DNA from: JANXLO01 sp038231295
GTDB lineage: Bacteria > Armatimonadota > Chthonomonadetes > Chthonomonadales > Chthonomonadaceae
Direction: 5' to 3'
Assembly (NCBI GenBank): GCA_038231295.1
Contig: JBBRLP010000006.1
Span: 1 to 64,000, forward strand
Length of the DNA stretch: 64,000 nt
Both the position numbers and the translations under genes were made by a program. Within the stretch, counting starts at the first letter, position 1, and each line of letters opens with the position of its first letter. Of the stretch, positions 16,682 through 25,403 are shown in pieces. The notes beneath the pieces were generated by a model that had not been told where the DNA came from, ran no database searches, and saw only the letters and a list, made by a program, of their open reading frames with translations.

Positions 16682-16780
16682 ATGTGCCACGCTTTTCGAC
16701 AGGTGTTCGCCGCTCGTGCCGGAGCCAACAAGACGGCTCTCCTCCTTGAGAGCCTTCTCTTTCCGCACGTCTGCCTCTGA
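16682..16780 (+). CDS. Putative leucine-rich leader peptide of leuS (32 aa)
   Basis: A short ORF in the leuS leader, with ATG 16682 and stop TGA 16778-16780. Residues 19-32 read ALLLESLLFPHVCL: six of the last 13 codons are leucine (CTC, CTC, CTT, CTT, CTC, CTC). An AGAGGG site lies 10 nt before the ATG, a long but usable spacing. The stop is directly followed by the 5' arm of a possible antiterminator (16781-16789). This is the classical arrangement for ribosome-mediated attenuation: stalling at leucine codons when charged tRNA-Leu is scarce would favour the antiterminator and leuS expression. Translation of the peptide is inferred, not shown. Confidence 0.6.
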   Translation: MCHAFRQVFAARAGANKTALLLESLLFPHVCL

Positions 16781-16850
16781 GCGGTTGCCCTGCCCTGTTT
16801 TCCGAACTTTCCCCTGGCGACCGCAGCGGCGGCAGCCAGGGTTTTTGTTT
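16781..16850 (+). promoter_or_regulatory. Attenuator: antiterminator and intrinsic terminator before leuS
   Basis: Terminator: CCCTGGC (16812-16818) pairs with GCCAGGG (16835-16841), with an inner CCGC/GCGG stem, followed by TTTTTGTTT. Alternative: GCGGTTGCC (16781-16789) pairs at all nine positions (one G-U) with GGCGACCGC (16816-16824), which consumes the 5' arm of the terminator. The two structures exclude each other. The TGGCGACCGC part loosely recalls a T-box, but the full T-box motif is absent. Confidence 0.75.
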
Positions 16851-16888
16851 GCCGTAACTCCGTACTCCATGCAAAGGGGCGCTGACCG

Positions 16889-19564
16889 ATGACCGACGAC
16901 CGTACTGAAAACCGATACGATTTCCGCCAGATCGAACAGAAATGGCAGCAGCACTGGGAGCAGGCAGACCTGTTTCGCGTGCATCTTGAATCGGACAAAC
17001 CGAAGTTTTATGGCCTCGTCATGTTTCCCTATCCGAGCGGCGCAGGCATCAGCGTGGGGCATTGCAAGAACTATATCCCCCCGGATGTCGCCTGCCGCCT
17101 GAAAGCCATGCAGGGCTACAACGTCTTGCAGCCGATGGGCTGGGACGCTTTCGGGCAGCCTGCCGAGAATGAGGCGATCAAGCGCGGCCGCAATCCCCGC
17201 GAAATGGTGCCGGAGTACGCCGCCAACTATCGTCGCCAACTGAAACTCGTCGGTCTCTCCTACGACTGGTCGCGAGAGGTCAACTCTAGCCTGCCCAACT
17301 ACTACCGCTGGACGCAGTGGTTCTTCCTGCTGCTGCATCAGCGCGGGCTGGCCTATCGCGCTAACACCCCCATCAACTGGTGTCCGGTGGACAAGACGGG
17401 GCTGGCAAACGAAGAGGTCGTGAACGGGCGCTGCTGGCGGTGCGGAACCCTGGTCGAAAAACGCCCCATGCCGCAGTGGTTCTTCAAGATCACCGACTAC
17501 GCCGACCGCCTGATCGCCGACCTGGACACCATTCAGTGGCCCGAAGGCGTCAAGATGCTTCAGACCAACTGGATAGGCCGCAGCGAAGGCGCGGAAGTGG
17601 AGTTCAAAGTCGCCGCGTCTGACGGGGGCGAGTCGCCGCACAGTCTGCGCGTTTTCACCACGCGCCCGGACACGCTCTGGGGCGCGACCTTTATGGTGCT
17701 GGCTCCCGAGCACCCGCTGGTCGAAACGCTGACGACACCCGCGCAGCAGGCCGAAGTTGCGGAGTACCGGGAGCGGGCGCAGCGCCTCTCCGAGATTGAC
17801 CGGCAAAGTACGGAACGCACCAAGACGGGAGTCTTTACCGGAGCCAACGCCGTCAACCCGGTGAACGGCGAAGACATCCCGATCTACATCGCCGACTATG
17901 TGCTGATGGGCTACGGAACCGGAGCGATCATGGCGGTTCCGGCGCACGATCAGCGCGACTTCGAGTTCGCCCGCAAATACGCCATTCCGATTCGGCTGGT
18001 CTACAAACAGCGCGAGGACGAGACGGCGGAGACCATGACCGAGGCGACCGCGCAGGGCGGCACGATGGCGATAGGGCCGTTCGCGGGCGCTCCGAACAAT
18101 AAAGAGACCGTCCGCAAAGTCATCGCGTGGATGGAAGCGCAGGGTTTCGGCAAGGGCGTCATCAACTTCCGCCTGCGGGACTGGCTGATTTCACGGCAGC
18201 GCTACTGGGGCGCTCCCATTCCCATCATCCACTGCCCCACCTGCGGCGTGGTTCCCGTGCCGGAAGATCAACTGCCGGTGCTGCTGCCCGATGTCGAGCG
18301 CTATGAGCCGACCGGAACGGGCGAATCGCCGCTCGCCGCCATCCCGGAGTTCGTGAATACGACCTGCCCGCAGTGCGGTGGCCCTGCACAGCGCGAGACC
18401 GACACGATGGGCGGATTCGCCTGCTCGTCCTGGTACTTCCTGCGTTTCGCCGACCCGCACAACGAAGATGCGCCCTTCAGCCCGGAAGCCGCGAAATACT
18501 GGCTGCCCGTAGACCTCTATGTGGGCGGCGCGGAACACGCGGTCATGCACCTGCTCTACGCCCGTTTCTGGACGAAGGTGATGTACGACGCGGGGCTGAT
18601 TGGATTTGAAGAGCCGTTCCAGCGCTACCGCAATCAGGGAATGCTGCTGGCCCATACGCCGGGGCGCGAACTGAAAAAGGACGAAGAGGTGCAGGGCGAC
18701 GAGACCGACGGCGACGAACCGGTGGAGAACTGGAAAGTCCTGAAGCCGGAGGAGCGGGCCGGGGTTCCCGCCTCGGAGTGGGTCTACCGCTGGGTCAAAA
18801 TGAGCAAGAGCATGGGCAACGTCGTCACGCCCGACGAGATGGCGGAGCAGTTCGGCGCGGACAGTCTGCGCCTCTATTCGCTGTTCGTCGCGCCGTTCGA
18901 GGATACCGTGCAGTGGTCGGATAAGGGCATCGAGGGAGCGCACCGCTTCGTCAATCGCCTGTGGCGGCTCTGGACGGAACTGCGCCATCACTACCAGACC
19001 GACTGGCGGGAGAGACCGGCGACCGCAGAGGATGCGGGGAGCGCGGGGGAGGCCGACGGGAAATCGCTGCGCCGCAAACTGCACCAGACGACGCGCAAGC
19101 TCGGCGAGGACATCGAGAACTTCCGCTTCAACACCGCCATCGCCGCGCTGATGGAGTTCACCAACGAACTCTCCGCCTATCGCAACGCGCTCGGCAACGC
19201 GCAGGCGACTCCGGCGCAGGCTCTGTTGATCTCGGAAATCCTGGAGACGCTGACGCTGTTGATCTCGCCCATCATGCCGCATCTGGCCGATGAGTTCTGG
19301 GAGCGGCTAGGGAAGGACGGCTTTACGCTGCGCCAGACCTGGCCGTCCTACGACCCCACCGTCGCCGCCGAAGAGGTACTTACCATCGTCGTGCAGGTCA
19401 ACGGCAAGGTGCGCGACCGCCTGACGGTGGCCGTCGGCACCGAGCAGGCCGAAATCGAGCGGCTGGCACTGGCAAGCGACAAGGTGCAGGCCGAACTGAC
19501 CGGCAAGCAGATACGCAAAATCATTCCTGTTCCCGGCAAACTCGTCAATATCGTCATCGGGTAG
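16889..19564 (+). CDS. leuS: Leucyl-tRNA synthetase
   Basis: 891 residues, class I synthetase charging tRNA-Leu in the cytoplasm. The HIGH-type motif reads SVGH within FPYPSGAGISVGHCKNY near residue 55. A zinc-type CPTCG/CPQCGG region lies in the insert around residues 450-500. The CP1 editing domain has TTRPDTLWGATFM and GYGTGAIMAVPAHDQRDFEF, with the editing aspartate. The signature KMSKS is at about 637, and the C-terminal anticodon and tail domains are complete. Length is typical of bacterial LeuRS with the LSD insert. The gene is preceded by a promoter, a leucine-rich leader ORF and an attenuator, so expression is probably tied to leucine charging. Confidence 0.97.
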   Translation: MTDDRTENRYDFRQIEQKWQQHWEQADLFRVHLESDKPKFYGLVMFPYPSGAGISVGHCKNYIPPDVACRLKAMQGYNVLQPMGWDAFGQPAENEAIKRGRNPREMVPEYAANYRRQLKLVGLSYDWSREVNSSLPNYYRWTQWFFLLLHQRGLAYRANTPINWCPVDKTGLANEEVVNGRCWRCGTLVEKRPMPQWFFKITDYADRLIADLDTIQWPEGVKMLQTNWIGRSEGAEVEFKVAASDGGESPHSLRVFTTRPDTLWGATFMVLAPEHPLVETLTTPAQQAEVAEYRERAQRLSEIDRQSTERTKTGVFTGANAVNPVNGEDIPIYIADYVLMGYGTGAIMAVPAHDQRDFEFARKYAIPIRLVYKQREDETAETMTEATAQGGTMAIGPFAGAPNNKETVRKVIAWMEAQGFGKGVINFRLRDWLISRQRYWGAPIPIIHCPTCGVVPVPEDQLPVLLPDVERYEPTGTGESPLAAIPEFVNTTCPQCGGPAQRETDTMGGFACSSWYFLRFADPHNEDAPFSPEAAKYWLPVDLYVGGAEHAVMHLLYARFWTKVMYDAGLIGFEEPFQRYRNQGMLLAHTPGRELKKDEEVQGDETDGDEPVENWKVLKPEERAGVPASEWVYRWVKMSKSMGNVVTPDEMAEQFGADSLRLYSLFVAPFEDTVQWSDKGIEGAHRFVNRLWRLWTELRHHYQTDWRERPATAEDAGSAGEADGKSLRRKLHQTTRKLGEDIENFRFNTAIAALMEFTNELSAYRNALGNAQATPAQALLISEILETLTLLISPIMPHLADEFWERLGKDGFTLRQTWPSYDPTVAAEEVLTIVVQVNGKVRDRLTVAVGTEQAEIERLALASDKVQAELTGKQIRKIIPVPGKLVNIVIG

Positions 19565-19611
19565 GGGCTGGCCGTCCTGGTTACCGCCTTCCCTGCGCTT
19601 GTCCTGGCCGC

Positions 19612-20652
19612 TTACTCTTTCGGAATGGGAAAGAGGACGACCACGCTTGCGCCGCCGCCGGGCCGGTTCGTATAGAGAACCCGGCCCCGCAGATCGAACC
19701 GGCTGACTCCCTCGACGAGTTCCAGGCCGGTATTGGCCGCGTGCCGCCCGTCGAAGCCGTCCGGGAAGCCTCCCCCATTGTCGTTGACCTCAAGACGCGC
19801 TGTCTGGCCTTCGTCCTCCGCGATCAGCCGCAGCGCGATCTGACCCCGACCGTGTTTCACCGCATTGGCAATCAGTTCGTTCACGAGAATGGCAAGCGCA
19901 TTGATGAGATTGATGGGCAGCCGAATCTCGTCAGCCTCGTAAGTAAGTTCCTGCTCCCCGACGGAACGCTGCATAAAGGGCAGCAGTTTTTCGAGCATGG
20001 CCTTTGCCGACAGATGGGTGACGCCTGCATCTATCTTGACCTCGTCGGTGAGCAGGTCTTGAATAGAGGCCATCGCCTTCAGATGGGCGATGACCCGCTT
20101 CACCTCCGCGACGGGAACGGCCTCTTCATGCGTCAGAGCCTGCACCTCGACGAGGGCGCACGCGACCTGAAGACTGTTCTTCACCCGATGATTGGTCTCC
20201 GCGACCGCCCGCTGCAGCCTCTCTTCGTACCGTTTGCGCTCGGTGAAATCCCGCAGTATCTTGGCCCAGCCTCGGAGTTTGCCGCTGTCATCGAGCAGAC
20301 CAGTCATGATGCCGTTGGCCCAGAACCGGGTGCCGTCCTTGCGGATATGTTCCCGCTCGTCTTCCGCACGGCCTGTCACTGCCGCCTGCTCAAGTTCCGC
20401 CCGATCCGCCCCACGCGCGATGTCCTCGGGAGTGAAGATGAGGGAGACGGGCTGCCCCAGCGCCTCCGCTTCCGTATAGCCCAGAATGCGTTCCGCCCCG
20501 ACGTTCCAAGCCGTAATACGGCTCTCTATATCCATCGTGAAGATGGCATAGTCCGTGACGTTCTCGATGAGAAGTTGAAAAAGCTCCTGTGCCTGCGGGG
20601 AGTGGGCAGCCTCCTCGACAGAGAGGGAATGTTTATGAACTGCGTTTGACAT
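19612..20652 (-). CDS. PAS-domain sensor histidine kinase (HisKA_2 type)
   Basis: 346 residues, soluble. A PAS domain (about 25-145) with ILGYTEAEALGQPV and DGTRFWANGIMT is followed by HisKA_2 (about 150-225), with phospho-acceptor in NHRVKNSLQV. The HATPase_c domain is about 240-345: NELIANAVKHG (N box), DNGGGFPDGFDG (G1) and a C-terminal GGGASVVV. No membrane segment or receiver is present, so it likely senses a cytoplasmic signal through PAS. GAAGGA precedes the start. Its C-terminal half is similar to the kinase just upstream, indicating tandem duplication. The partner regulator is not adjacent; the nearest lone receiver is at 42164. Confidence 0.88.
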   Translation of the reverse strand: MSNAVHKHSLSVEEAAHSPQAQELFQLLIENVTDYAIFTMDIESRITAWNVGAERILGYTEAEALGQPVSLIFTPEDIARGADRAELEQAAVTGRAEDEREHIRKDGTRFWANGIMTGLLDDSGKLRGWAKILRDFTERKRYEERLQRAVAETNHRVKNSLQVACALVEVQALTHEEAVPVAEVKRVIAHLKAMASIQDLLTDEVKIDAGVTHLSAKAMLEKLLPFMQRSVGEQELTYEADEIRLPINLINALAILVNELIANAVKHGRGQIALRLIAEDEGQTARLEVNDNGGGFPDGFDGRHAANTGLELVEGVSRFDLRGRVLYTNRPGGGASVVVLFPIPKE

Positions 20653-20761
20653 CGGATCCTTCGATCTAAACGGGAAATCTTACGGAGAATTCAGACGAAG
20701 CGGCGTGGCGCTTTCCAGAGTGGGAGAAGTAAAAAGACGTTTCGTTAGAGGCAGACGAGCG

Positions 20762-21928
20762 TCACTCTTGTATACGGACAACGGCGATTTCACGACTGCG
20801 CTCTGCCGCAGAAACAGGAAAAGTAATCGCAACACATCCCCCGCCCTCGGGACGGTTCTGGTAGTATACCTTACCACGCAGGTCGTGCCGCGCCGTGCTG
20901 TCAATCAGGGAGAGACCCGTATTGGCGGCCTTGCGCCAGTCGAAGGCGGGCGGAAAGCCAGGGCCGTTGTCGCAAACCTCCAGCCGTGCGTTAGCGCCGT
21001 CCACAGTCAACGTGACTTCGATGTTACCCTTTGTGTGCTTGATGGCGTTACTGACACACTCGCTGACGAGCAGGCAAAGAGCGGACGCTTTCTCCGCAGG
21101 AACCAAAACGTTCTCTATCTCCGCCATCACGCGCCTGCCGCCGCTTGTTTGCTGGAGCATTGAGAGGAGCCGGCCCAGTATATCCTGCGTACTCAAGGTA
21201 TCGGTATCAACATTGTCCTTCACCTGCTGTGTGAGCAGATCGTGAACATTGGCGAGCGCGCGAACATGCTGATGGATGCGCGTAAGGTGTTCTTTGTTGA
21301 GCGGAGCGTCCATCTCGTCCATCTGCATTTCGACAAGCGCGGAAACGACCTGCATGTTATTTTTGATGCGGTGATGTGACTCAAGCATCGCACGATGCAG
21401 ACGGGCGTTGAGAACCACCTCTTTTTCCGTGAGTACATGCTGACGCACTATGGAGAGCAGCAGCGCCTCATTCGTCTTTTGCAGGCGGGCGTTGAGCAAA
21501 GCGATTTCCGCCAGATGTTCTGCGGTGACTTCGGCACGGACGCGGCGGGTGATTTCGGTAGCGTAGAGCGAGAGGTACTGCGGGTTCGGATGAAGATGGA
21601 TCTCAAACGATTTCGCACAACGCGAAAAGTAAAATTCAATATCTATGCGTATCTGCTCACGCATGGAGCGATGGCAGGCGGCTTCCAGCGAGGAGCCTGA
21701 CAGTTCGGGGAAGGTTTCCCACACGTTTTTACCCCGCATCTCCAGCGCGATTTTTCCGGCTAGATCGGCGGCAGACTGGTTGACGTAGAAGAAGTTCCAG
21801 TCCCTATCAATGATCTGAACAACCTCCGTGATGCAGTCCAGAATAGAGGCGAGCGGCAGATTATCCGGCGGGGGGTTGTTTAGTTCTCGGGCGGTATTTC
21901 TCATGGAAACCACTGCCTTTTCTCTCAA
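20762..21928 (-). CDS. PAS-domain sensor histidine kinase (HisKA_2 type), tandem paralog
   Basis: 388 residues. A PAS-like domain (about 30-150) holds WNFFYVNQSAADLAG and GKNVWETFPEL; a coiled coil leads to HisKA_2 with SHHRIKNNMQVV, then HATPase_c with SECVSNAIKHTKGN and DNGPGFPPAFDW. It is soluble. I favour TTG 21928 over ATG 21904 because its TTG overlaps the TGA of the KaiC-like frame upstream, which suggests translational coupling; the ATG would have a poor ribosome binding site. The last third shares AANTGL...DLRG..YY.NRP with its downstream neighbour. Both kinases probably sit in one transcript with the KaiC remnant. Confidence 0.85.
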   Translation of the reverse strand: MREKAVVSMRNTARELNNPPPDNLPLASILDCITEVVQIIDRDWNFFYVNQSAADLAGKIALEMRGKNVWETFPELSGSSLEAACHRSMREQIRIDIEFYFSRCAKSFEIHLHPNPQYLSLYATEITRRVRAEVTAEHLAEIALLNARLQKTNEALLLSIVRQHVLTEKEVVLNARLHRAMLESHHRIKNNMQVVSALVEMQMDEMDAPLNKEHLTRIHQHVRALANVHDLLTQQVKDNVDTDTLSTQDILGRLLSMLQQTSGGRRVMAEIENVLVPAEKASALCLLVSECVSNAIKHTKGNIEVTLTVDGANARLEVCDNGPGFPPAFDWRKAANTGLSLIDSTARHDLRGKVYYQNRPEGGGCVAITFPVSAAERSREIAVVRIQE

Positions 21929-22236
21929 TGGGCCGCCTCATTTGTGTCCGAAGCGGACGGGTTTATGTGTTCCGAGATTCCGGAGAGGAGGCCCCGATAG
22001 TTCTTCAGGCGAGAACCGATTACCATGCCTTCTGACGTGATTTCGTATTCGTAGATGTCTTTGCTGTGGTCGCCGCCGCGCATCTTGACGACAACCAGCA
22101 CTTTCCGAAGTTGACCCTCTATCTCTACGTAGCGCAGCCGGATAATGTCATCTGTCAGAAATGAGATCGCGTGGGGCTGAAGAGCAGATCGGTAAACGAC
22201 TCGGGCAGTTCGAGTGTGCTTACGAATGGGGAAGGG
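21925..22236 (-). pseudogene. KaiC-like RecA ATPase, C-terminal remnant
   Basis: The minus strand reads an open frame from just after a TAA (22237-22239) to TGA at 21925-21927. The last roughly 80 residues are a good match to the C-terminus of KaiC-family ATPases: ISFLTDDIIRLRYVEIEG, VLVVVKMRGGDHSKDI, EYEIT, GMVIGSRL and YRGLLSG. The Walker A and B regions are missing, and there is no usable start codon or ribosome binding site. The fragment ends by overlapping the kinase start (TTGA). The intact ancestor was probably a KaiC-like gene in a KaiC-kinase operon whose 5' part was deleted. It could also be an assembly or sequencing artefact. Confidence 0.6.
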
Positions 22237-22677
22237 TTACGCTGTTGTCTCCCCCAGGCCTGCTTGTCTGTCGTAACGCTGCACCTCCGGCCAGATGTCC
22301 TGCATAAGCTGCCGCGTGAGGGCTTCGCCGATAAAGGCGACGAGCAGGCCCAGTAACGCCGTCAATAGCGCGGCGCATCCCGCCGCAACGGCAGGGGTTG
22401 GCTGCTTCTGTGCGGCTTCATGAAATCCCTCGAATGTCGCGTCGGCTTGAACGCGCACGGCTCCCAGCCACCCGCATTCAACCTTTGCCAGAGACAGAGC
22501 GCGTGTCAGAATGGCCTCAAATCCGGCGACCCCGATGAGACTTGTCAGATAGGAGCGCAGTTGGCCGAAGACGCGCAGCGCCACCTCTGCTTCCTCCTCC
22601 CCATGCTCCCTCTTCTCGGCCTCTGCCGCCAGCAGAAAACGGGCGAGGTCGCATACCTCCGAAGCAGCCCTGTTCAT
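22237..22677 (-). CDS. Hypothetical helical protein
   Basis: 146 residues from ATG 22677. GGAAGGAG lies 12 nt upstream, a rather long spacing. The sequence is predicted helical: RAASEVCDLARFLLAAEAEK, then a Glu-rich segment, ALRVFGQLRSYLTSLIGVAGFEAILTRAL, and a hydrophobic segment around AALLTALLGLLVAFIGEAL that might be a buried helix or a membrane helix. I do not recognise a family. Its stop is in the same frame as the KaiC remnant that follows, so these could once have been one reading frame, although nothing in this ORF looks like a RecA fold. Confidence 0.55.
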   Translation of the reverse strand: MNRAASEVCDLARFLLAAEAEKREHGEEEAEVALRVFGQLRSYLTSLIGVAGFEAILTRALSLAKVECGWLGAVRVQADATFEGFHEAAQKQPTPAVAAGCAALLTALLGLLVAFIGEALTRQLMQDIWPEVQRYDRQAGLGETTA

Positions 22678-22985
22678 GTTCGTTAGAGTCTCCTTCCGGG
22701 CGGTCGCAACGTCTCCGCATCTCCTGCGCTGGCTCTATCCCCGATAGAGCATCCGTCTTTCTGCATTTTATGCTTCTTTTCAATGAATCGTAATTTCTAC
22801 GTCCCTTTCCGTTTCTCCTTTACTTACGGCACAGAAAAAAATCTATCTCTCGATATGGTTGTTCGCCTCCTTATTCGCACGTCCGCGAAGTTTCTCGCCC
22901 TCGATACGCGCAGAGCGGTTCGTCCGAATGACGAACCGCTCTGATGGCGCGGAGTTGCCTGTGCGTTTTAAGCCGTGCTGTCGGA
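22678..22985. other. Intergenic, with hairpin at 22912-22942
   Basis: AT-richer spacer between co-directional genes. The only structured feature is a 12-bp perfect stem: AGAGCGGTTCGT (22912-22923) with its complement at 22931-22942 and a 7-nt loop. It lies 44 nt past the DUF2325 gene stop and is a likely 3' hairpin, without a clear T-run. Confidence 0.6.
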
Positions 22986-24866
22986 CTACATTCGCCCTTC
23001 CTTCGAGGTAACGTATTTGTAGAGTTGATTGATGAGTTGGTTACGGCCATAGCCGCTCGGAATATAGACAAAATGGCCGCCCACCGAGCGTATCCACTCC
23101 CGCCCCTTCTCGCTCATATCGTGTCCGGCGAAGTTTTTGAGCAGGAGCAGCATATTCGACTTCCGAATGTCCGCCTCAAACTTCGAGGCTTTGTCGCTGC
23201 GCTTGCTGTCGCGCCACTTCACCTCCGCACACCCCAGCATCGCTTTTAGCTCCTCGCTTACGTGCTGGCGCGGCGATCCACCCAGAATCAGAATACGAAA
23301 GTCCTTGACGAACGGGCTGACGACGTTCAGATATTCCTGAATCGTCGTATCGGGCGGCTCCGGCTCTTCGGTCTCGTCCGCCTCTTCTCCGGGAGAGACA
23401 CGACGATCCATGCCTTTCCGCAGACGCTCTGCGAGAATGGCATCCAGGATGCGGCTGTACTTCGGCTGCCCTTCCAGAAGCCGTGTTCCCGTCTCCAGCA
23501 GTGCGTTCCGCACTTCCACATTGGTCGGCGGCACATTCGCCTCGATACAGCGGTCCAGAATCGGCAACAGCTCTTTGCGGTCACCGGCGAGGGAACCGGC
23601 AGCTTTACCGAGGGCGGGCAGACGCTGAAGGAGCGCTCTGAAATCACTCAGTGCCGCCTCTTTGGATGCGGCCTTCTGCTTGCGGAGGGTCTCCTGCTCT
23701 CGCGCCAGGCGCAGGCTCTCCGCATTGCGCTCCCACTCCCACTGCAAGGCCAACAGGCGTTCCGAGAGGCTCCGGGTTTCCGCCTCCAGTGCCGTATCGG
23801 CTATATCGGGCGACAGCGCGGAGAGGTAGCCCGCTTTTTTGGCAGCCTGACGCAGCAGGCTGTACGCCTCTGTCTGAAGGGTGTCTTCGGTGGCGAAGTG
23901 AGCCAGCGCCCGGTAGAGAATCTGCTGGGCGGCGGCAATGGCATTCAGCGTTCCCGAACGATAAGAGAGGGGCAGCAGGTCCGCCTCTTCGTTCTGCGTC
24001 CGGTGCCACTCCCAGGCGGTCTCGGCCTCTGCGGCCCCGGCGTAGCCCTGCGCGAGGGATTCCCACTGCTCGGGCAGAATTCCCGCTTCACAGTGGCGAT
24101 AGTCCGCTTCAAAGCACGGGGCGGCAAAGCCTTCGCTCGCATAAGCGCGTTCCATCTCCAGGGCGTTCCAGACCTCCTGAAAGTCCCCCATCAGAGCGCC
24201 GTCCAGTCGGGCAGAAGCGGCACGAGCCTGAATCCCGCACAGTTGGCTTGCCAGCGCACGCAGCCGAAAACAGAGCGAACGGTTGTGGCTGCCATCTGGG
24301 TACGCCAGTCCTTCGGCAAAGATCGCTTGAAACTGCCCGGAAAGCCCCTCAATCTCGGCACGGAACGCCGCCAGAGACTTAGCCTGCATTCCATTGGCCG
24401 GAGGCGGGGTTTCAAGCCGGGCCGGTTCGGAAAACACGCTCTCCGGTGCCGTAGTGTGCGTCTCTGCCACACAGACAACCGCCCTTTCCGCTTCTGCGGA
24501 AGGCGGTGCTTCCAGAACGATCGGTGCAGGAAAAAAAGACAGCGATTCCGGGGCAGGTACGGTCGTCTCCGCAAGCGTCCTCTCTGCTTCTGATGGGACG
24601 AACGTTCCCGCAGTCAGACGACTCAGGCGGATTTCGCACTCTGCCAGCGCCTGTCGAAGTTCCGCCGTGATCTCAGCATCCTCATCCTGCTCCGCCGCAG
24701 TCAGTTCCTCGCCCAAACGCTGCAAAGCAAACTGGAGAAGCATACGCTGTTCCCGCTCCGCTCGCCTTTGGCTTCGGCGCTCCTTCACCTCCCCCAGATA
24801 GGTCTCCAGAGCCTCGCGTGAGTCAAAAATCTGTGCTGGAAATACGGCCTCACTCTGTACGATCAT
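22986..24866 (-). CDS. Large coiled-coil protein with C-terminal DUF2325-like domain
   Basis: 626 residues. I chose ATG 24866 because GAGGAG is then at a normal 6-nt spacing; an ATG 6 nt upstream abuts the site. Residues 25-105 are a charged coiled coil. A Pro/Ala/Glu linker leads into a long helical region (about 165-500, TPR-like in places). The last 100 residues match DUF2325: RILILGGSPRQHVSEELKA, a strand-turn region, then ADIRKSNMLLLLKNFAGHDM and GHFVYIPSGYGRN. DUF2325 is a small Rossmann-like domain of unknown role, seen alone in some genomes. A long helical fusion is unusual. It is cytoplasmic, with no catalytic motif visible. Confidence 0.65.
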   Translation of the reverse strand: MIVQSEAVFPAQIFDSREALETYLGEVKERRSQRRAEREQRMLLQFALQRLGEELTAAEQDEDAEITAELRQALAECEIRLSRLTAGTFVPSEAERTLAETTVPAPESLSFFPAPIVLEAPPSAEAERAVVCVAETHTTAPESVFSEPARLETPPPANGMQAKSLAAFRAEIEGLSGQFQAIFAEGLAYPDGSHNRSLCFRLRALASQLCGIQARAASARLDGALMGDFQEVWNALEMERAYASEGFAAPCFEADYRHCEAGILPEQWESLAQGYAGAAEAETAWEWHRTQNEEADLLPLSYRSGTLNAIAAAQQILYRALAHFATEDTLQTEAYSLLRQAAKKAGYLSALSPDIADTALEAETRSLSERLLALQWEWERNAESLRLAREQETLRKQKAASKEAALSDFRALLQRLPALGKAAGSLAGDRKELLPILDRCIEANVPPTNVEVRNALLETGTRLLEGQPKYSRILDAILAERLRKGMDRRVSPGEEADETEEPEPPDTTIQEYLNVVSPFVKDFRILILGGSPRQHVSEELKAMLGCAEVKWRDSKRSDKASKFEADIRKSNMLLLLKNFAGHDMSEKGREWIRSVGGHFVYIPSGYGRNQLINQLYKYVTSKEGRM

Positions 24867-24902
24867 CCTCATCTCCTCTGCGAACCTGGTTGTCTCTGTC
24901 TG

Positions 24903-25403
24903 CTATGCGGGGATTGTGTGCGTCGCTTTCCATTGCTGGCGCAGATACTCGATCTGGGCGGCGTGCTGAATGTCGTGTTCGTAGATTTCCACGACGAATT
25001 TCGCGACGGTCAGCGTGGTCGTATCCCAGGTGCGTGTGGCGTCGAACTCCTCTGCCGGGAGTTCGGCAAGGGAGACGTTCCAGGCCATACCCACCTGTTT
25101 TAACCATGCCTGAATGCCCTGCCAGTCGTCGAGCGCCGGGGCGAGGTCGGGTTCGAACTCCTCCCGGCTCATGGGCTTGCCCTCCGGCGAAAAGAGCGGT
25201 AGGGTCATCTGCTTCCAGGCCGCGACATGGTAGACAATCCCGGCAATGGAGCCGTTCTGCCCGATGCCCCACCGATGATCCAGCCAGTCGGGGCGGCTCC
25301 CCGCCAGCGCCTCCGCCTCCGTCAGGCTCTCTATCTGCTGAAGCAGGTAGGCATAACTACGCTCCGCCCGATATTTCAAAAATGTTGCCAGTGTCTCCTG
25401 CAT
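24903..25403 (-). CDS. DinB-family protein
   Basis: 166 residues, four-helix bundle of the DinB/YfiT superfamily. The metal-binding pattern is visible: His in IVYHVAAWKQ and the pair in YEHDIQHAAQIEYLRQ. I use ATG 25403, since AGGA then has a 6-nt spacing; an ATG two codons earlier is too close to the site. Family members bind zinc or nickel and some are thiol-dependent S-transferases (bacillithiol or mycothiol); the substrate here is unknown. A second, different DinB protein is at 50808. Confidence 0.85.
   Translation of the reverse strand: MQETLATFLKYRAERSYAYLLQQIESLTEAEALAGSRPDWLDHRWGIGQNGSIAGIVYHVAAWKQMTLPLFSPEGKPMSREEFEPDLAPALDDWQGIQAWLKQVGMAWNVSLAELPAEEFDATRTWDTTTLTVAKFVVEIYEHDIQHAAQIEYLRQQWKATHTIPA

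Noticed and set aside
16781..16850. T-box riboswitch for leuS
   Set aside because: TGGCGACCGC resembles part of the T-box, but the full AGGGTGGNACCGCG motif and a recognisable stem I specifier were not found. Leader-peptide attenuation fits better, though T-box is not excluded.
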